DNA from: Triatoma infestans
Lineage: Eukaryota; Arthropoda; Insecta; Hemiptera; Reduviidae
Direction: 5' to 3'
Assembly (NCBI GenBank): GCA_011037195.1
Contig: JAAEAF010006829.1
Coordinates: 1 to 64,000, forward strand
Length of the DNA stretch: 64,000 nt
In this document: piece after piece, positions 33,929 to 45,002 of the stretch
Layout: the number at the start of each line of letters is the position of its first letter
Position numbering within the stretch: position 1 is the stretch's first letter
Program-made: the position numbers and the translations under genes
The notes under the pieces: model-generated
What the model was told of the DNA's origin: nothing
Seen by the model: only the letters and a program-made list of their open reading frames with translations
Database searches by the model: none

Positions 33929-34407
33929 ATGCCTGTGAAGAAATCCTATTATGATACAACAAATTTCGTAACCCGTTTATCGGTTTATCCTCTCTTATGT
34001 ACGATCCTCTTGTCCGTGAACTTGCATCCCATACTAATCCTATACATTCTATTCGAAGTCTAAAACGTCAATGGCCTCCTGATCTATACTGAGTAAATTG
34101 GAGTGTCATTACATAATGAATTCTCCATTCGTTTAGATATTTGTTCACACTTATAAAAATGACTATTGTTATCCTTGTAATAGGTGTAAATATCAATAAA
34201 AAACGAAGATGGAGAAAAAAACTGTTGAATCTGAAAACAAATCATAAAAAATACGGAAGATTTATATTTTTTTCCATTGTTTTCTTAATTGCCTTAAATC
34301 TACAACGTTAAATTGAATTTAATCATTCAGTTTTGCTTAAAATACGTATTTAATTATTTAATTGTTCGTCATAATATTACAAAAATTCTAATAATAGAGT
34401 AAAAAAA
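33929..34407. other. Unassigned DNA
   Basis: No gene or repeat recognised between two family A SINEs in opposite orientation. Confidence 0.4.
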
Positions 34408-34625
34408 GGAAGGGATTAGCTCAGTGGTAGCGCGCTGGATTCCCGGGTTCAAACAGAGCTGCCTTTAGACTGTTTTCTTCCTAGGAGTCACTACAGCTCA
34501 CTGTAGATGGACCGGCGATGGACAGTGTTGTCTGTAACAAGAGAACATTGTCCAGAGGCCGACAATGCACCGAGAGAAGGCTCTGGGCGTCAATGACCAT
34601 AGATATTGACGCACCTTAAATTAAA
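34408..34625 (+). mobile_element. tRNA-derived SINE (family A)
   Basis: Plus-strand copy: ggaagggattagctcagtgg, tagcgcgctgg, a shortened anticodon region, cgggttcaaac (B box), cttcctaggagtcac, cagtgttgtctgtaacaag, gccgacaatgcac, gaaggctctgggcgtcaatg and gacgcaccttaaattaaa. The tail resembles the LINE 3' end at 45003-45055. A pol III internal promoter would be expected from the A and B boxes. Confidence 0.88.
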
Positions 34626-35713
34626 CAACGTAAAATAGAGCATAGTCCAATTAAATAATTATATTCAGTTACAAATATTTAAACAGTAGGTACTAAAAAC
34701 TGGTTCGACAATTTAGAATTATATCATTGCATAAAGCCGACCACGCTTTTAAATTCTTGAGGTAGTACATTGTATAATAGAACTGAAGAACAACACCAAA
34801 ACATCAGTTAAAACATAAATTAAAATTATTATAATAATATGCAAGATTAATTTATTTATGGGCATTTAAAAAAAAAAATATCCAACAATACATCTTCAAA
34901 TTATAGATAAGAAGTGAAACTGAAAATGAATAAAACACCAGAAACGTGTTTCTGAGAAAAATGTATGTTTTTTCATGAATGTCCTAAATTAGTAATCAAC
35001 ATTCTCCGCATAACTAGAAATTAAATTTAATATTTTAAAAATCTAAATTATCTACATTTTTTTGTTATTTTCGAAATACAAGTAATACCAGATTCCTTCT
35101 TCGGACATCACGGTTTTTACCAAAGATATACCTAATATAGATTAACATATCGGCAAATGAATAAATATTTATTCAATATTTAATGAATTCCTTCTTAAAT
35201 GAACTAAATTTAAATGATTTATTTATTTATTTATTTATTTTTAAATCCTTTATATACAAAAAGCGCAGAAAAAATACTTCTAAGCTAAAATTCTATTCCA
35301 ATTATTAGGTACATCCGCATTCTTAAAGTGACATTGAATGCAATTCCCGGAATCTTCAACTTCATGAGAAGTAGAATAAAGCGATTTCCCAAAATCATGG
35401 TCATTATTTAAAAAGTAATCAATGAAAATTCAATTGTAAACATTTCAATATATATTTCATACTATACTGTACCCAGCCATTATTAATTTGTTATAAATTA
35501 ACGAAGTTCCTTAACTTATTCCTTAACATTTGTTTGTAGCTATAAAAGTGAATTGACTCTTTCAGTCATTGGTACAAATTATATTAAAAGAACTTTAAAT
35601 AAAACCATGGAATATAATCTTGAGATAAATGCAATTCAGAACTGGTGACACAGTCATTTGAAGATTTTTTTCATAGGTTAGAATCTATTTTCTTCAAAGT
35701 TTATGATCGAAAA
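34626..35713. other. AT-rich DNA, no gene seen
   Basis: A tttatttattta-type run lies at 35218-35242. No coding or RNA feature recognised. Confidence 0.5.
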
Positions 35714-35727
35714 TTAATGCCAATTAT

Positions 35728-36143
35728 GTAGAATGTTGTAGGGAATTATCGCACTATGATCTGAAAGATCTACTGTGCCCCCCCCCCCCCCGGAGCCTTC
35801 TACTGTGTACTGCCGGCCTCCAGCTATTCTCTAGCTACAGACAACACTGCCCATCACCCGGCAGTAAGATGTAGAGACTCCTAGGAAGAGAAAATCTTGG
35901 GTTCGAACCCGGGACCTCCGCGTTGCTAGTCCAGCGCGCTAATCCCTTACGCCAATTAACTAGGAACGGAGACCCTAGATTGTGTACTGCGTTTGTCCTT
36001 GTCTGTAAAGTGTAGTGTGTATCTGTAAGTTTAAGTGTATTGTGTACTGTTCTGATGAAATGCATGGAGTACTGAGCTATGGTAACCCGTGGGGTCGCTA
36101 ACTCCCCCAAGTAACTGCATGCAATAGATACTCCTTGCGGGAG
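35728..36143 (-). mobile_element. Composite SINE (variant B) with perfect TSD
   Basis: A 416-bp unit flanked by the 14-bp duplication ttaatgccaattat (35714-35727 and 36144-36157). On the minus strand it starts ctcccgcaaggagtatctat, continues about 200 bp of sequence absent from family A (tagcgaccccacgggttacc, acagtacacaatacactt, ctagggtctccg), then a tRNA-like module with gggttcgaaccc, then the family A body. Its tail is different: gatctttcagatcatagtgc and gataattccctacaac. Also at 49640, 51662 and 55470. Confidence 0.9.
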
Positions 36144-36157
36144 TTAATGCCAATTAT

Positions 36158-37340
36158 AATTGTTTCTATAAAAATGATAGTTCAAATCTAAGCAATTAAA
36201 ATGCGTCTGCACTATTGTCTTGAAAAAAAAACTTCACATTTCTTGGAAATTGGGAAAGAAAAGAAATCTGAAAATGGATTTTTCAGCGATCGCTTTACCT
36301 ATACTGTTTTGAGATTGGCTGAAGGAATGTAGGTAATTAAAACCAAAAAATACCCTACTTGCGTTTTGAAAGACTGTGTACTAATTTCTTTAATAAATTT
36401 TAAACTTGTATAGGTTTAAAAAAAAAAATTCTATTATATCATTTTGTACTTGAGACAGCAAAAGATTATTTGGTTATTACTGCTTTGATTGGCGACATGT
36501 TAATAATCGTGCCAAATTTTCGAAATTCATTTCTTACTGTAATTGCACAGAACCCAAAAATATTTCTTTAGAAATGGTGCATTTGTATTTTGTTTGAACT
36601 TGTAAAGTACATAACACAAAAAATGAACAAAAAATTAATCGCATAATAATTAGTGTAATTTGAAAATTGATGTTACGTTTGGCTTGTGAAAATAGTTGAT
36701 AAAGAAGTTTGATTTCAGTTGAAATTGAAAAATGAATTGAATGGTTTTTCAATAATTTATTTATAATTTTTCTAGAAAAAAATGCCAATGATTTACGACA
36801 AAATTTTTGTAATTTAGTAAGTTTTATAAAAATTCTTTTGTTTTTTGAATAATTTTTTTTTTTATGACGAAAACTGACTGTTATGGTTTGGGGGAATTTT
36901 AAAAATCTAGCGCAATTCTAAAGAAATACTAAATAGAAAATCTAATATAGCAAGTAGGCTACTATAATTATTAGATAGTAGGTAATTATTATTACAAAAA
37001 GAAAGAGAACCTATTTAAGACAAAATTGACTTTATCAGAATACTTCTATGTAGGAACCTATATGAATTAATTTATATCTAACTTTAATTTAAAGAAAGTT
37101 ATCAATCAACTCTCCACTGATTTAAATTCTTAAACTCTAGGTTTAATGTTTTTAAATAATGTATACATTGAAGTAAAGTTTATTTTTGCAAAAATGTGAA
37201 AAGTGTGTTTAATCCCTTGATTTGTGTTTGTGTCAAGTTTATTTCTATATCTGAATAAACATAGGCTTGTGTACTCAAGTTAATAAGAATATGAAGAATA
37301 GTTTAATAAAGTTAAATAAAGCTAGGCATAAAATACTGAC
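36158..37340. other. AT-rich DNA, probably vestigial-like intron 1
   Basis: Directly downstream of the predicted splice donor at 37340 (minus strand). No acceptor plus exon was recognised. A-run at 36419-36428. Confidence 0.4.
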
Positions 37341-37466
37341 CCTATCATAATGCGGATGATGAGCAAACGGTGGAAATGGAGGCGGTGGTGGCCTGGCCGA
37401 AGAAGTAGACGGCCTTTGATATAGATATGGATAATAGGCCTGATAGACGACCTCCGGACAGCTCAT
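37341..37466 (-). CDS. vg: First coding exon of a vestigial-like gene
   Basis: The exon encodes 42 residues from the ATG at 37466. It starts MSCPEVVYQAYYPYLYQR, has a run of prolines (residues 26-33), and ends FAHHPHYDR. Drosophila Vestigial begins with nearly the same SCPEV-Y-AYYPYLY-R signature. The exon ends in phase 0 at AGG|GTCAGT, a good splice donor. Vestigial is a transcriptional cofactor that binds the TEAD protein Scalloped through a later domain; that exon is not visible here, so the gene probably continues beyond the window. Composition is clearly richer in G and C than the surroundings. I am fairly sure of the family and less sure of the exact exon structure. Confidence 0.7.
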
Positions 37467-37485
37467 ACCTCCACCTCCTAGACGA

Positions 37486-37521
37486 TCAATCTTGGCGTAG
37501 CTGTATAAGACGACACAACAT
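37486..37521 (-). other. Upstream open reading frame in the vestigial-like leader
   Basis: An ATG at 37521 opens an 11-codon frame (MLCRLIQLRQD, then TGA) that ends 20 bases before the main ATG and is out of frame with it. If the leader starts at 37547, this uORF could lower translation of the main frame. Confidence 0.4.
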
Positions 37522-37549
37522 GACACGGGCACAGACACTCGCGAACTGA
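37516..37549 (-). promoter_or_regulatory. Inr plus DPE core promoter candidate
   Basis: On the minus strand TCAGTT (37549-37544) fits the arthropod initiator with the start A at 37547. TGTTG at 37520-37516 lies exactly at +28 to +32 and fits the DPE pattern DGWYV. This spacing is strict in Inr/DPE promoters, common at developmental genes. The resulting 5' leader is 81 bases. Confidence 0.45.
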
Positions 37550-38280
37550 ACACACTTTAACCACCTCTTTTACGTTAAAATCCCGACCTAGCTTTTCTAG
37601 ACTGAGACCACGCCTACTAAATGTAAAAGTGTGCTCGCGTGTGAAACGCCATCTTGCCACGCCTATCTAGATTCTCATTGGTTGTACCTCATCATCGACC
37701 CACACCATGCCACCACCACACCACTGAGTACTGGATAGAACTGTAGTATCCACCAAACACCTCACTATGTATATATATATATACCTAATCCACGCCTGTT
37801 ATTCTATAGCTTCAGCCTACACTGCCCAGCCGTCCAACTTGGGAACACACAACTACTGCAACATTAATAAACGCTCTCTCCTTATCTCTCTCTTTCCACA
37901 ATCTACCCTTCTTGCCCAGAATCCACTAGCCGAAGGTATAAATCATGACAGATATATATACCAACCCCTGTCACTTCATTTAATCACAATATCTATAATC
38001 GATTGCAGCTGGGCGCACGTATATCACCTTTGTCATACACTGGACTAGTCTCTGGCCATATATACAAAATGACTGTTTATTGCTCTGTCTGCATTCCCAT
38101 TAATTATAACAAAATTGTCACTGATTATAGTAGAACAAATCAAAATTCACCACTTTATTGTAACCATTTATTATTTCTCTGTTTGACAAAGGGTGAATTC
38201 ACTTTATATATATATCGTAGTACTCCATCTCTTATTCTACATGAAAGCCACTCAATTGGTTGAGTTACAGTATAAAAAAC
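37550..38280 (-). promoter_or_regulatory. Upstream region of the vestigial-like gene
   Basis: Less AT-rich than the window at large. A CCAAT word lies on the minus strand at 37681-37677, about 130 bases above the predicted start. An (AT)n run at 37767-37783 follows. Several CAC-rich words (37706-37725) are present. No coding exon recognised. Confidence 0.35.
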
Positions 38281-38399
38281 GAAAACACTTATTTAAACAA
38301 ATTACAATAGAAATGAAGAACATATTTTGCAAATCTTTGGAAGCTTTTTTAGCGTAACTTTTTAATTATTACATTCGCTTAATTCTTTATTAAGCAAGT

Positions 38400-38520
38400 A
38401 TACCAATCATATTAAATTTTAGAAATTGTGTTTCACCGGAAATACATGTTTTGAGGTCCCTTGAGTTCGAAAAAAAATGTTTTTAGTGATGAGTTAAACT
38501 CGAAAATATCTCAAATATTT
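38400..38520 (+). repeat. Dispersed repeat family C, partial
   Basis: gtttcaccggaaatacatg, ttttgaggtcccttgag, ttcgaaaaaaaatg and tttttagtgat are the left half of family C. Confidence 0.55.
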
Positions 38521-38724
38521 TGTTTTGTCTTTATTTTTTCACAATAATTATCTCAAAAACAGTAAACTTTATTGAAAAAAATATTATTGAAATAAAAGTT
38601 GTAGAGGAAAGAATTCTTAATCAAACGGACACGACGAAATTAAATTTATCTTTGTTGGTACCAAGATAATAAACGGCTTCAAAGGTTTTTTTGCTTCCTA
38701 AACTATTACATGTTGCGGATTTAA

Positions 38725-38726
<2 letters not shown>

Positions 38727-38768
<42 letters not shown>

Positions 38769-38769
38769 T
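38727..38769. repeat. (ATT)n microsatellite
   Basis: About 14 ATT units with no retroelement motif recognised directly beside them. Confidence 0.9.
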
Positions 38770-39814
38770 GTAAATATAGCGCACGAATATCTTAACATAA
38801 GAATGATATTTTCGGTGACGAAACTTATAACACATTTAAGGATACCGGGGCATGTAAATAATTACTGCATCATATAGTCAATTAATAATATCATGTACCA
38901 ATAAAATCAAGATATGTACCATTAGCAATTTAAGTGTGAATAAAGATACTGTACATCTATTTTTACATCGCCCGATTAGAAATTATTATTTAAGATTTTC
39001 TGAAAAATATTATCGTGATTTTTACATTTCTCGATTTGCTACCTACGGTTGGTAAACCTGATTTATTGCTATTCTTCTCTTATATTAAAAGTGTCCAGTG
39101 GTTGTGACAACCAGTTATATCTGAATAGTTAGATTAGTTATAGAGTGGTTAATTTGAATCTGAATTTTAAAACAAATATACTAATAGAATATAGTTACTT
39201 ATTTACAAGCACTTACTACCTGTTACATTTTGCAGCGAATTGCTGCAGGTTACTTCAAGTTTAATTTAATAAGTCTATTTAATTTAATCCCAACATTATA
39301 GAATTAAATAAATTTGTAAATTATGCTTTATGATTAATTTGTAATTATGAACTGTTACTCTTTTTATCTAATAGTATATAAAGTTATGTTATGTGTTCTT
39401 AGTTTATTTTTCTAAGAAATATTCTCTAAATTTATTTTGAATAGAAGATAATTGCTATTTATTCTAACAACTCCATTAAGTACAATTTTTTGTTTTTTAA
39501 TTATTAATTGTGGATGCTCTAGTATTTATGTAGGAACATTCAATGTTATTTTTTGTTTATAAGCAACACCATTGTATGGGCTTTAAGCCAAAACATTATA
39601 ATTTTTTTTTTGTTTATTTTTGCTACTACCTTGAACTTGTATAGTTAATATATTTAATAAATTTAATTTATTAATTTACATCATTTTTGAAAATTGAATA
39701 ATCGACAGTAGCTAAATTGTTTAATTTTGCTTGTGCATATCATTTTATGTGTTAGGTAAGGTATTTCTAAATTAGAATTAGATTATGATGAGTATTAACT
39801 TAATAATGAGAGGT
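38770..39814. other. AT-rich DNA, no gene seen
   Basis: No coding region or repeat partner recognised. Confidence 0.5.
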
Positions 39815-39815
39815 A

Positions 39816-39861
<46 letters not shown>

Positions 39862-40430
39862 TATTATTATTATTATTATTATTATTGTTTTTGTTTCGCT
39901 GATTGCAAGCCCAACTAATTGGGCGGAAAGAAGGCATGGTGAGGTAACTACTACCTTACCCAGTTCCTTACGGGACATGGGTATTTTACCTCGTATCTTT
40001 ATATGATGGGGAAGGTGGGTGATCCGTCATGTCTTTTCGGGGATTCAGCTCTCGATGACGCCCACCAGACTTGAGAGAAGCGGTCAGGAACAGGAATTAG
40101 GCCGTTTGACACCCGAGTCCATCGTGAAGTCCATGCTGTCTTGCAGGGGCTATTGGGTGAAGGTAGCGTCTTTCGTCGAGATGGTCCTGCGGCGTTAGAA
40201 ACAGGTGCTGGACCAACGCCTACAACCGTTGGCATAAAGTAGTACAGAGGGAGAAGGAGCCTGAAAGGGCTTAATACGAGGCACCACCCTGATGTAATGC
40301 GATAAGTGGTCCCAGGATGGGTTTCAATGCCTGTAAGGAGGACTTGGTTTTTTAGTGGGTGACAGTCCCACATATCTGGGAACATTACCCCCAGATGTGC
40401 ACAACGCATTTTTCCCCCTCCAAAAAAAAA
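39815..40430 (-). mobile_element. Retroelement 3' end with long (AAT)n tail
   Basis: A 530-bp, comparatively GC-rich segment ends (minus sense) at ccgcccaattagttgggctt, gcaatcagcgaaacaaaaac, then about 22 AAT units (39817-39886). The other end is an A-run, so the minus-sense start follows a short T-run and ggaggggg. The 136-codon minus frame has no motif I recognise. The repeated-triplet tail suggests LINE-type priming; it could be a LINE 3' UTR or a SINE. Confidence 0.5.
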
Positions 40431-40559
40431 AAAAAATTTGTTTTTGTTTCAGTTGATGTCTTAATAGTATTTAGTTTAATAATTGGTCCTATTTGTAGCT
40501 TATCATGACCCCAACATAACGTGAATTACGTACACTGAACATTATTTTTATTTCAGTTT

Positions 40560-41205
40560 TTGTGATAGAAAGCAGATCTTCTTGCCGCCCTTTCTCAACG
40601 CTCAGGAATGAAGAAAGGATAGTAATTGTTAACCCGCAATTTAATATTGATCCTTCAAGTACTACAAGAAACGGTGAGGCACAGTTGGGTCTCCCCAAAG
40701 AATTACGGAGTTGGAACACTCTCACATCTATTCCATGTGCAAAATGTGCAACGACTTTTATGTCAGGATTTTGCACAAAGAAGAATTTTTTTTTGTGATT
40801 GGCTGTGTAATAAGTCTAAAGATGACCCTGATTGGTTTACGAGAGTGCCATGGACCGATGGGGGGGGCACTTTTATAAGGAAAAGGGGCTTTTAAATATA
40901 AATATAAATACTCTTATTTGGGGGTCATAAAAACTCCCAGCACGGTTCATGAGTACGAATTTAAGCGAACATTTTTTCATTGGTTTAATTGATAGCTATT
41001 TGATCGGCGCCCAGTTTTTACCTCATACTTTCTTAGAAGAAAACTTCCTAGAAGTACTGGAAGATCTTTCTCTTGATTTGCGGAAAGATATGTGACGATT
41101 GTCCAGCCTATATGGACAAGCCCACCACCCCAGAAGTTGGCTTGACCAAGATTTTTCGGAAAGATGCATTGGACCAGGTGGCTCTATATATTGGCCTGAC
41201 TTCCA
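40560..41205 (+). pseudogene. Tc1/mariner-superfamily transposase relic
   Basis: Broken frames give, in order, VGTLSHLFHVQNVQRLLCQD, FAQRRIFFCDWLCNKSKDDP, WFTRVPWTDGGGTF (where the first catalytic DE is expected), IGLIDSYLIGAQFLPHTFLE, NFLEVLEDLSLDLRKDM, and GQAHHPRSWLDQDFSERCIG followed by GGSIYWPDF. This order matches insect Tc1/mariner proteins with a FTDE, G.IGDYLIGP, L...LPELLEDVPL.VR..MWF, HDGAPAH, W.GRGGP..WP.RSPDL layout. Catalytic motifs are decayed, terminal repeats were not found, and family C follows directly. Confidence 0.65.
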
Positions 41206-41960
41206 CCGGAAATACGTTTTTAGCGAATGGCTGTATGTGTATGTGTTATTCCAGAAAAGTCTCCGGAAACTTAAACTTGGTATTCCGTTTAAGTACTACT
41301 AACGCATCTAACAGAAGGTTTTGAGCAAAACCATTAACCGGAAGTAAGACTTACGATTTTTTTTTCCAGTTTTTCGTGATTTACCGGAAAACGGCTCCAA
41401 CGATTTTCTTTAATCATCGTATGGTATCTACACACGTAAATACTTCTCACTACTTTTATTAGAAACATTCTCACAGGAAAATTAATTTTTTGGGGGATTG
41501 TGGGGGAACAGTAGCATTGTGCTTCCATTATGCTTAGTATAATACATGATTTTAACATCTATATAATGTTAATACCCATTAGAATCATTGATAGAATTCC
41601 AAGTTTGAAAAAAAATCTGTTAATCAGAACTGCGATTTTACAGAAAGGTTTTTCATTCTTTTGGAATTTTCCCAATAATGGTTACAACGATTTTCTCTTT
41701 AAACTTGAATGCTAACTGCCCAGATAGAAACGTATCAGTTTTATTTGAAACATTTTTAGAAGGGAATTGGCTCAGGGCGGATATTGCGGGTATGCTAGTC
41801 ATGCGCCGCACGCTGTATTTATGAGTTACAAATATTAATTTACGTTTATTTAAAAAAAAGTCAATTAATGCAGCAATTTTTGCTTTGTTGATCACGATAT
41901 TATGCATACCTAATCCTTCTGACGGACTCTGGCCGGTTTGGTCGTGCGCTCTACTAAGTA
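41205..41960 (+). repeat. Dispersed repeat family C, extended copy
   Basis: Contains ccaccggaaatacgttttta, gtgttattccagaaaag, cttggtattccgtttaagta, ctactaacgcatc, ccggaagtaagacttac, tttttcgtgatttaccgg, aacgattttctttaatc and gggggaacagtagcattgtg. A second, partial right half follows (41580-41760: aattccaagtttg, gaattttcccaataatgg, aaacttgaatgctaac). Confidence 0.6.
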
Positions 41961-42149
41961 GGACGGCTTCACGTGAAAACTGCCACTGTAATTGTCTACG
42001 CGCGCAGGGTGGCTGGGTGGGGGTACAACTGCCTACTTTATGCTATTAGGACGTGCTATGTACGTCAACACAGCCTATGTATGTTAAAGCTTTGGTGCAT
42101 TGTTAGATTAAAATGTTTTAATCTAATTTAAACTTTTACCCCTTAAAAA

Positions 42150-42373
42150 ACCCTATTGCGCAACAGCCCATGAATAGGAGGGCGTGTGGTAAGCACGCCG
42201 CACTTCCCACGCCGTTTAGTTCCGGCCTTCGCTACCTAGGGCGCTACTAACTGTAGCTTCCCACTTTTTATCACGATGCTGAGTCAACACCAACTTTGCC
42301 CTCACGGGAATTGAACCCTGAATTCTCGCACGAAAAGCTAGTGCGCTAGCCACTAGAATAACGCGTGAGGACT
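42150..42373 (-). mobile_element. tRNA-Glu-like SINE (family G)
   Basis: Minus-sense: gtcctcacgcgttattctag, tggctagcgcactagctttt, ttcaattcccgtgagggc, aaagttggtgttgactcagc, aaaaagtgggaagctacag, gtagcgaaggccggaac. The word acttttac lies on both sides (about 42131 and 42379) and may be a short TSD. Confidence 0.8.
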
Positions 42374-42934
42374 TAGACTTTTACTTAATGTTTTATTTCA
42401 TTCATTTCAGTTTTTCAGCTAGAATTTGAGACAATATTTCTTATTGAAATATTTTCAGAATTTCGTTTCCTATACTGACATGTATAATCTAAAGATTTTG
42501 ATATTCTTTACTGCCACAAGAAAGAAAATGCTACAAAATCTAACTGCAACTTGTGCAGAGAACATTCTTTTCCATCAGTGCGTTTTGGCACAGTGCTCTA
42601 ATCAAACCCATCAGTTCCGATCAAAACGTCATTGTACAGGTAGAGAGCTGAACAAGAAAATCACTATCTGTTTCTGATTATATTTAGAAATAACAGATTG
42701 CATAATTAATCAAATTAACTTTCGATTTTCTCAGCTCGTAAAGCTAGAATATTTTCATTTATTGCATTACATAAGGACCACCACAAAAAATTTTCCTGAA
42801 CAACTATTGGAAGAAACTTCCGGCGCTCTATGGAAATTTGTTTGGTTACATTGAATTGAAAGTTAATTTTTTTTTTTTATGCATCTTCTGAATTTCATGG
42901 GAAGATGCCCATTAAACAGCGCACCCTTGTTTAA
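42374..42934. other. Unassigned DNA
   Basis: An 83-codon frame at 42426-42677 has several cysteines but no domain I recognise, and no splice context supports it. Confidence 0.35.
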
Positions 42935-43055
42935 ATTGAAATTTGCACAAGCTTTCTTGGTTTTGACATAGAGCGCCTCCACATAAGCCGTTCAGTTATA
43001 TTTTATTGCCAGCCCAACCAAAACATTGTAACGTTACAATTTAAAAAAAAAAGTT
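42935..43055. repeat. Repeat shared with 2087-2235
   Basis: gcacaagctttcttggtttt, cctccacataagcc, gccagcccaacc and aaacattgtaacgttac match the first copy in order. Confidence 0.5.
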
Positions 43056-43660
43056 TAGCTTAAGAGAAAGTCATGTGAGTGTTTCACTGTTGTTTTTTTT
43101 CTTTGTTTATTGATAAAACGATTTTATTAATTATAATAAATAAATTATCTATAAAATTTGAAGTAAATTTGAGACTTCAGAATATTTTAAAATTTTCTGT
43201 TGTTCACATTTTGCGATACAAGTAATTGTAAAAAAAAAAAAAAAGAAAAAAAAAAAAGAAAGAAATTGTGATGATAGATAAGTAGTGAATGAAACTTTAT
43301 TAACCCTGTCAGTTTGATCAGTGAAGATAATACTGTAGTAGTAGTGGTAGTAGCAAGTAGCAAACCGTGGTATGTTGGTATGGAATGTACTAAACAACAA
43401 AGGTAGCAAGAGGCCAGGTTAAGAGAAGTAGCGCTGTGTGTACATAGCAGATAGTTCAAAGAGACCCATCGGTATGATCCACCTCAAAGTGCTACACACT
43501 CTATACTACCCCTAGTATTCTCTAAAACTTGATTCAACCTAAACATAACACTCAGCAAACAACCCCTCCTTATTGTACGAGAACTCGACCGTCTGTTTGC
43601 GTATTGGAAGGATATAAACAAAAAATTACTCAGTTATGTCACTTTTGATATTATTAAATG
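43056..43660. other. Unassigned DNA
   Basis: A-rich run (43229-43262) and a degenerate agt-rich stretch (43332-43360). No gene recognised. Confidence 0.4.
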
Positions 43661-43753
43661 AATTGTAGATATTTTACTGCTGGGCAAAGCAATTATTGAG
43701 ATGGTCTCTAAATTTTCTATATCGAGTTTCAGACATACAGTTTTGATGTAGTC

Positions 43754-44820
43754 CAGTGGCGGCTCCTGACTTGGATATGTGGGGGTTCAACATTTTTTTT
43801 TTAAATTATCTGTTTTTGTAATTAGTATTAATGATTAATTTGGGACGCGGGGGACCGGCATTTTTAATCCTAATTCTATCTTCGTAAGTTAAATTATCCG
43901 AATTTTTAATTAAATATTCAACACTATTAATTGCTACAGATTGTGACATAATAAATTGAAAACAGAAGGAATTAAAAAATGTTTAAAACTTTATCTAATG
44001 TAAAAATAATATTTAGAAATATAATAATATAAATATAGAAAAATATATAAAATATAATTACTTAAAAAAGTAAACCAATTCGAATCCAAAAGCTTGATAA
44101 AAATATAAAAATTCACACTTTGGCAGAGGCCACATCGCACAAAAAAATAACGAACGGCCGTTACAGTGCAATATCGAATGTGCAACTAACTTCGGATAAG
44201 ATCGGGTAAGTTCGTTCAACTACAGCTAGCTAGTTGAACGTTCATCGCGCAAGAATCCCCCACTCTTATTTTAAAAAGTTAATAGGAAACACACGTTTCT
44301 ACACTAACACAAAGAAATGTTTTTATATATACATATATATATATATTAAATTCTCCAGCGCGATACCGAATTGTGAACCCCCTGCTTCCTACACTTTATA
44401 CATCTCCTGATATGTGCACGCATTATACCTACAATCGTACAAAAATGCACAATACATTAAACAACACATTAGAGTGAGCTTCTATACTGATATACGTTCC
44501 TATTCGATTATGTTCGATTCTCCTCGGATTTGACAAACAAATTATTTTTTTCACATCATTCATTCATTCATTTACATGGATTTGATTGAAAGTATATCAG
44601 GATTCAATTTTTATAAGCTATATTCATTCAATTTTTGCTGTGACCAATGTTTGAAAGTAATATAAATAAAAATGAAAATATTTTTTGAAATTGAAATACG
44701 AAATAAAAATAAGAGAAAGTAACAAACATATGATAATTTGCTATTTTTTATTTTTTATTTTTTTTTCAAATAGCTGGGGGGGTTCAGTCGCGCAATCGCG
44801 AATACCAGTAGCCGCCACTG
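43754..44820. mobile_element. Non-autonomous hAT-type element with 8-bp TSD
   Basis: Ends cagtggcggctcctg (left) and, inverted, cagtggcggctactg (right) form terminal repeats. The 8-bp word atgtagtc flanks the element at 43746-43753 and 44821-44828. CAGTG ends with an 8-bp duplication are the hAT hallmark. The 1,067-bp interior is AT-rich with no transposase, so it depends on a partner in trans. Removing the insert rejoins a family C block (acagttttgatgtagtccaa), which confirms the boundaries. Confidence 0.88.
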
Positions 44821-44851
44821 ATGTAGTCCAAGTCAGAAAAAAACTTGATAT

Positions 44852-44982
44852 TTGTTGTGGTGGTTGGTTCCGCAGAGCTGGAAAGCATCAGAGACATTTT
44901 CCGTGGTAGCCTGCTTCATTTTGTGGTCATCGACTGGTTTCGGGCGTTCGCCCATCTTCAGTATGCGTTTTTCAGACAGTGT
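44852..44982. mobile_element. Foldback family B, copy 5, cut by the assembly gap
   Basis: Begins with the longer outer end (ttgttgtggtggttggttcc, gcagagctggaaagcatcag) and runs to cagacagtgt, where the sequence stops at N. The minus-strand motif at 44928-44965 reads CATA, CTGAAGA, T, GGGC-GAAC-GCCC, GAAAC, CAGTC, GATG, with two changes from the consensus. The second arm would fall in or beyond the gap. Confidence 0.8.
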
Positions 44983-45002
44983 NNNNNNNNNNNNNNNNNN
45001 NN
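44983..45002. other. Assembly gap (20 N)
   Basis: Twenty N lie between a foldback arm and the poly(A) end of a LINE. The true distance is unknown. Confidence 1.

Noticed and set aside
1..37340. Later vestigial exons on the minus strand, including the Scalloped-binding domain
   Set aside because: I looked for coding patterns such as YSGD and DEHFSRAL by eye and found none; candidate words near 23530 belong to LINE sequence. A profile search would be needed to exclude short exons.
40560..40800. Host exon suggested by a splice-acceptor-like tttttatttcag at about 40545
   Set aside because: The downstream translation fits a Tc1/mariner transposase relic better.
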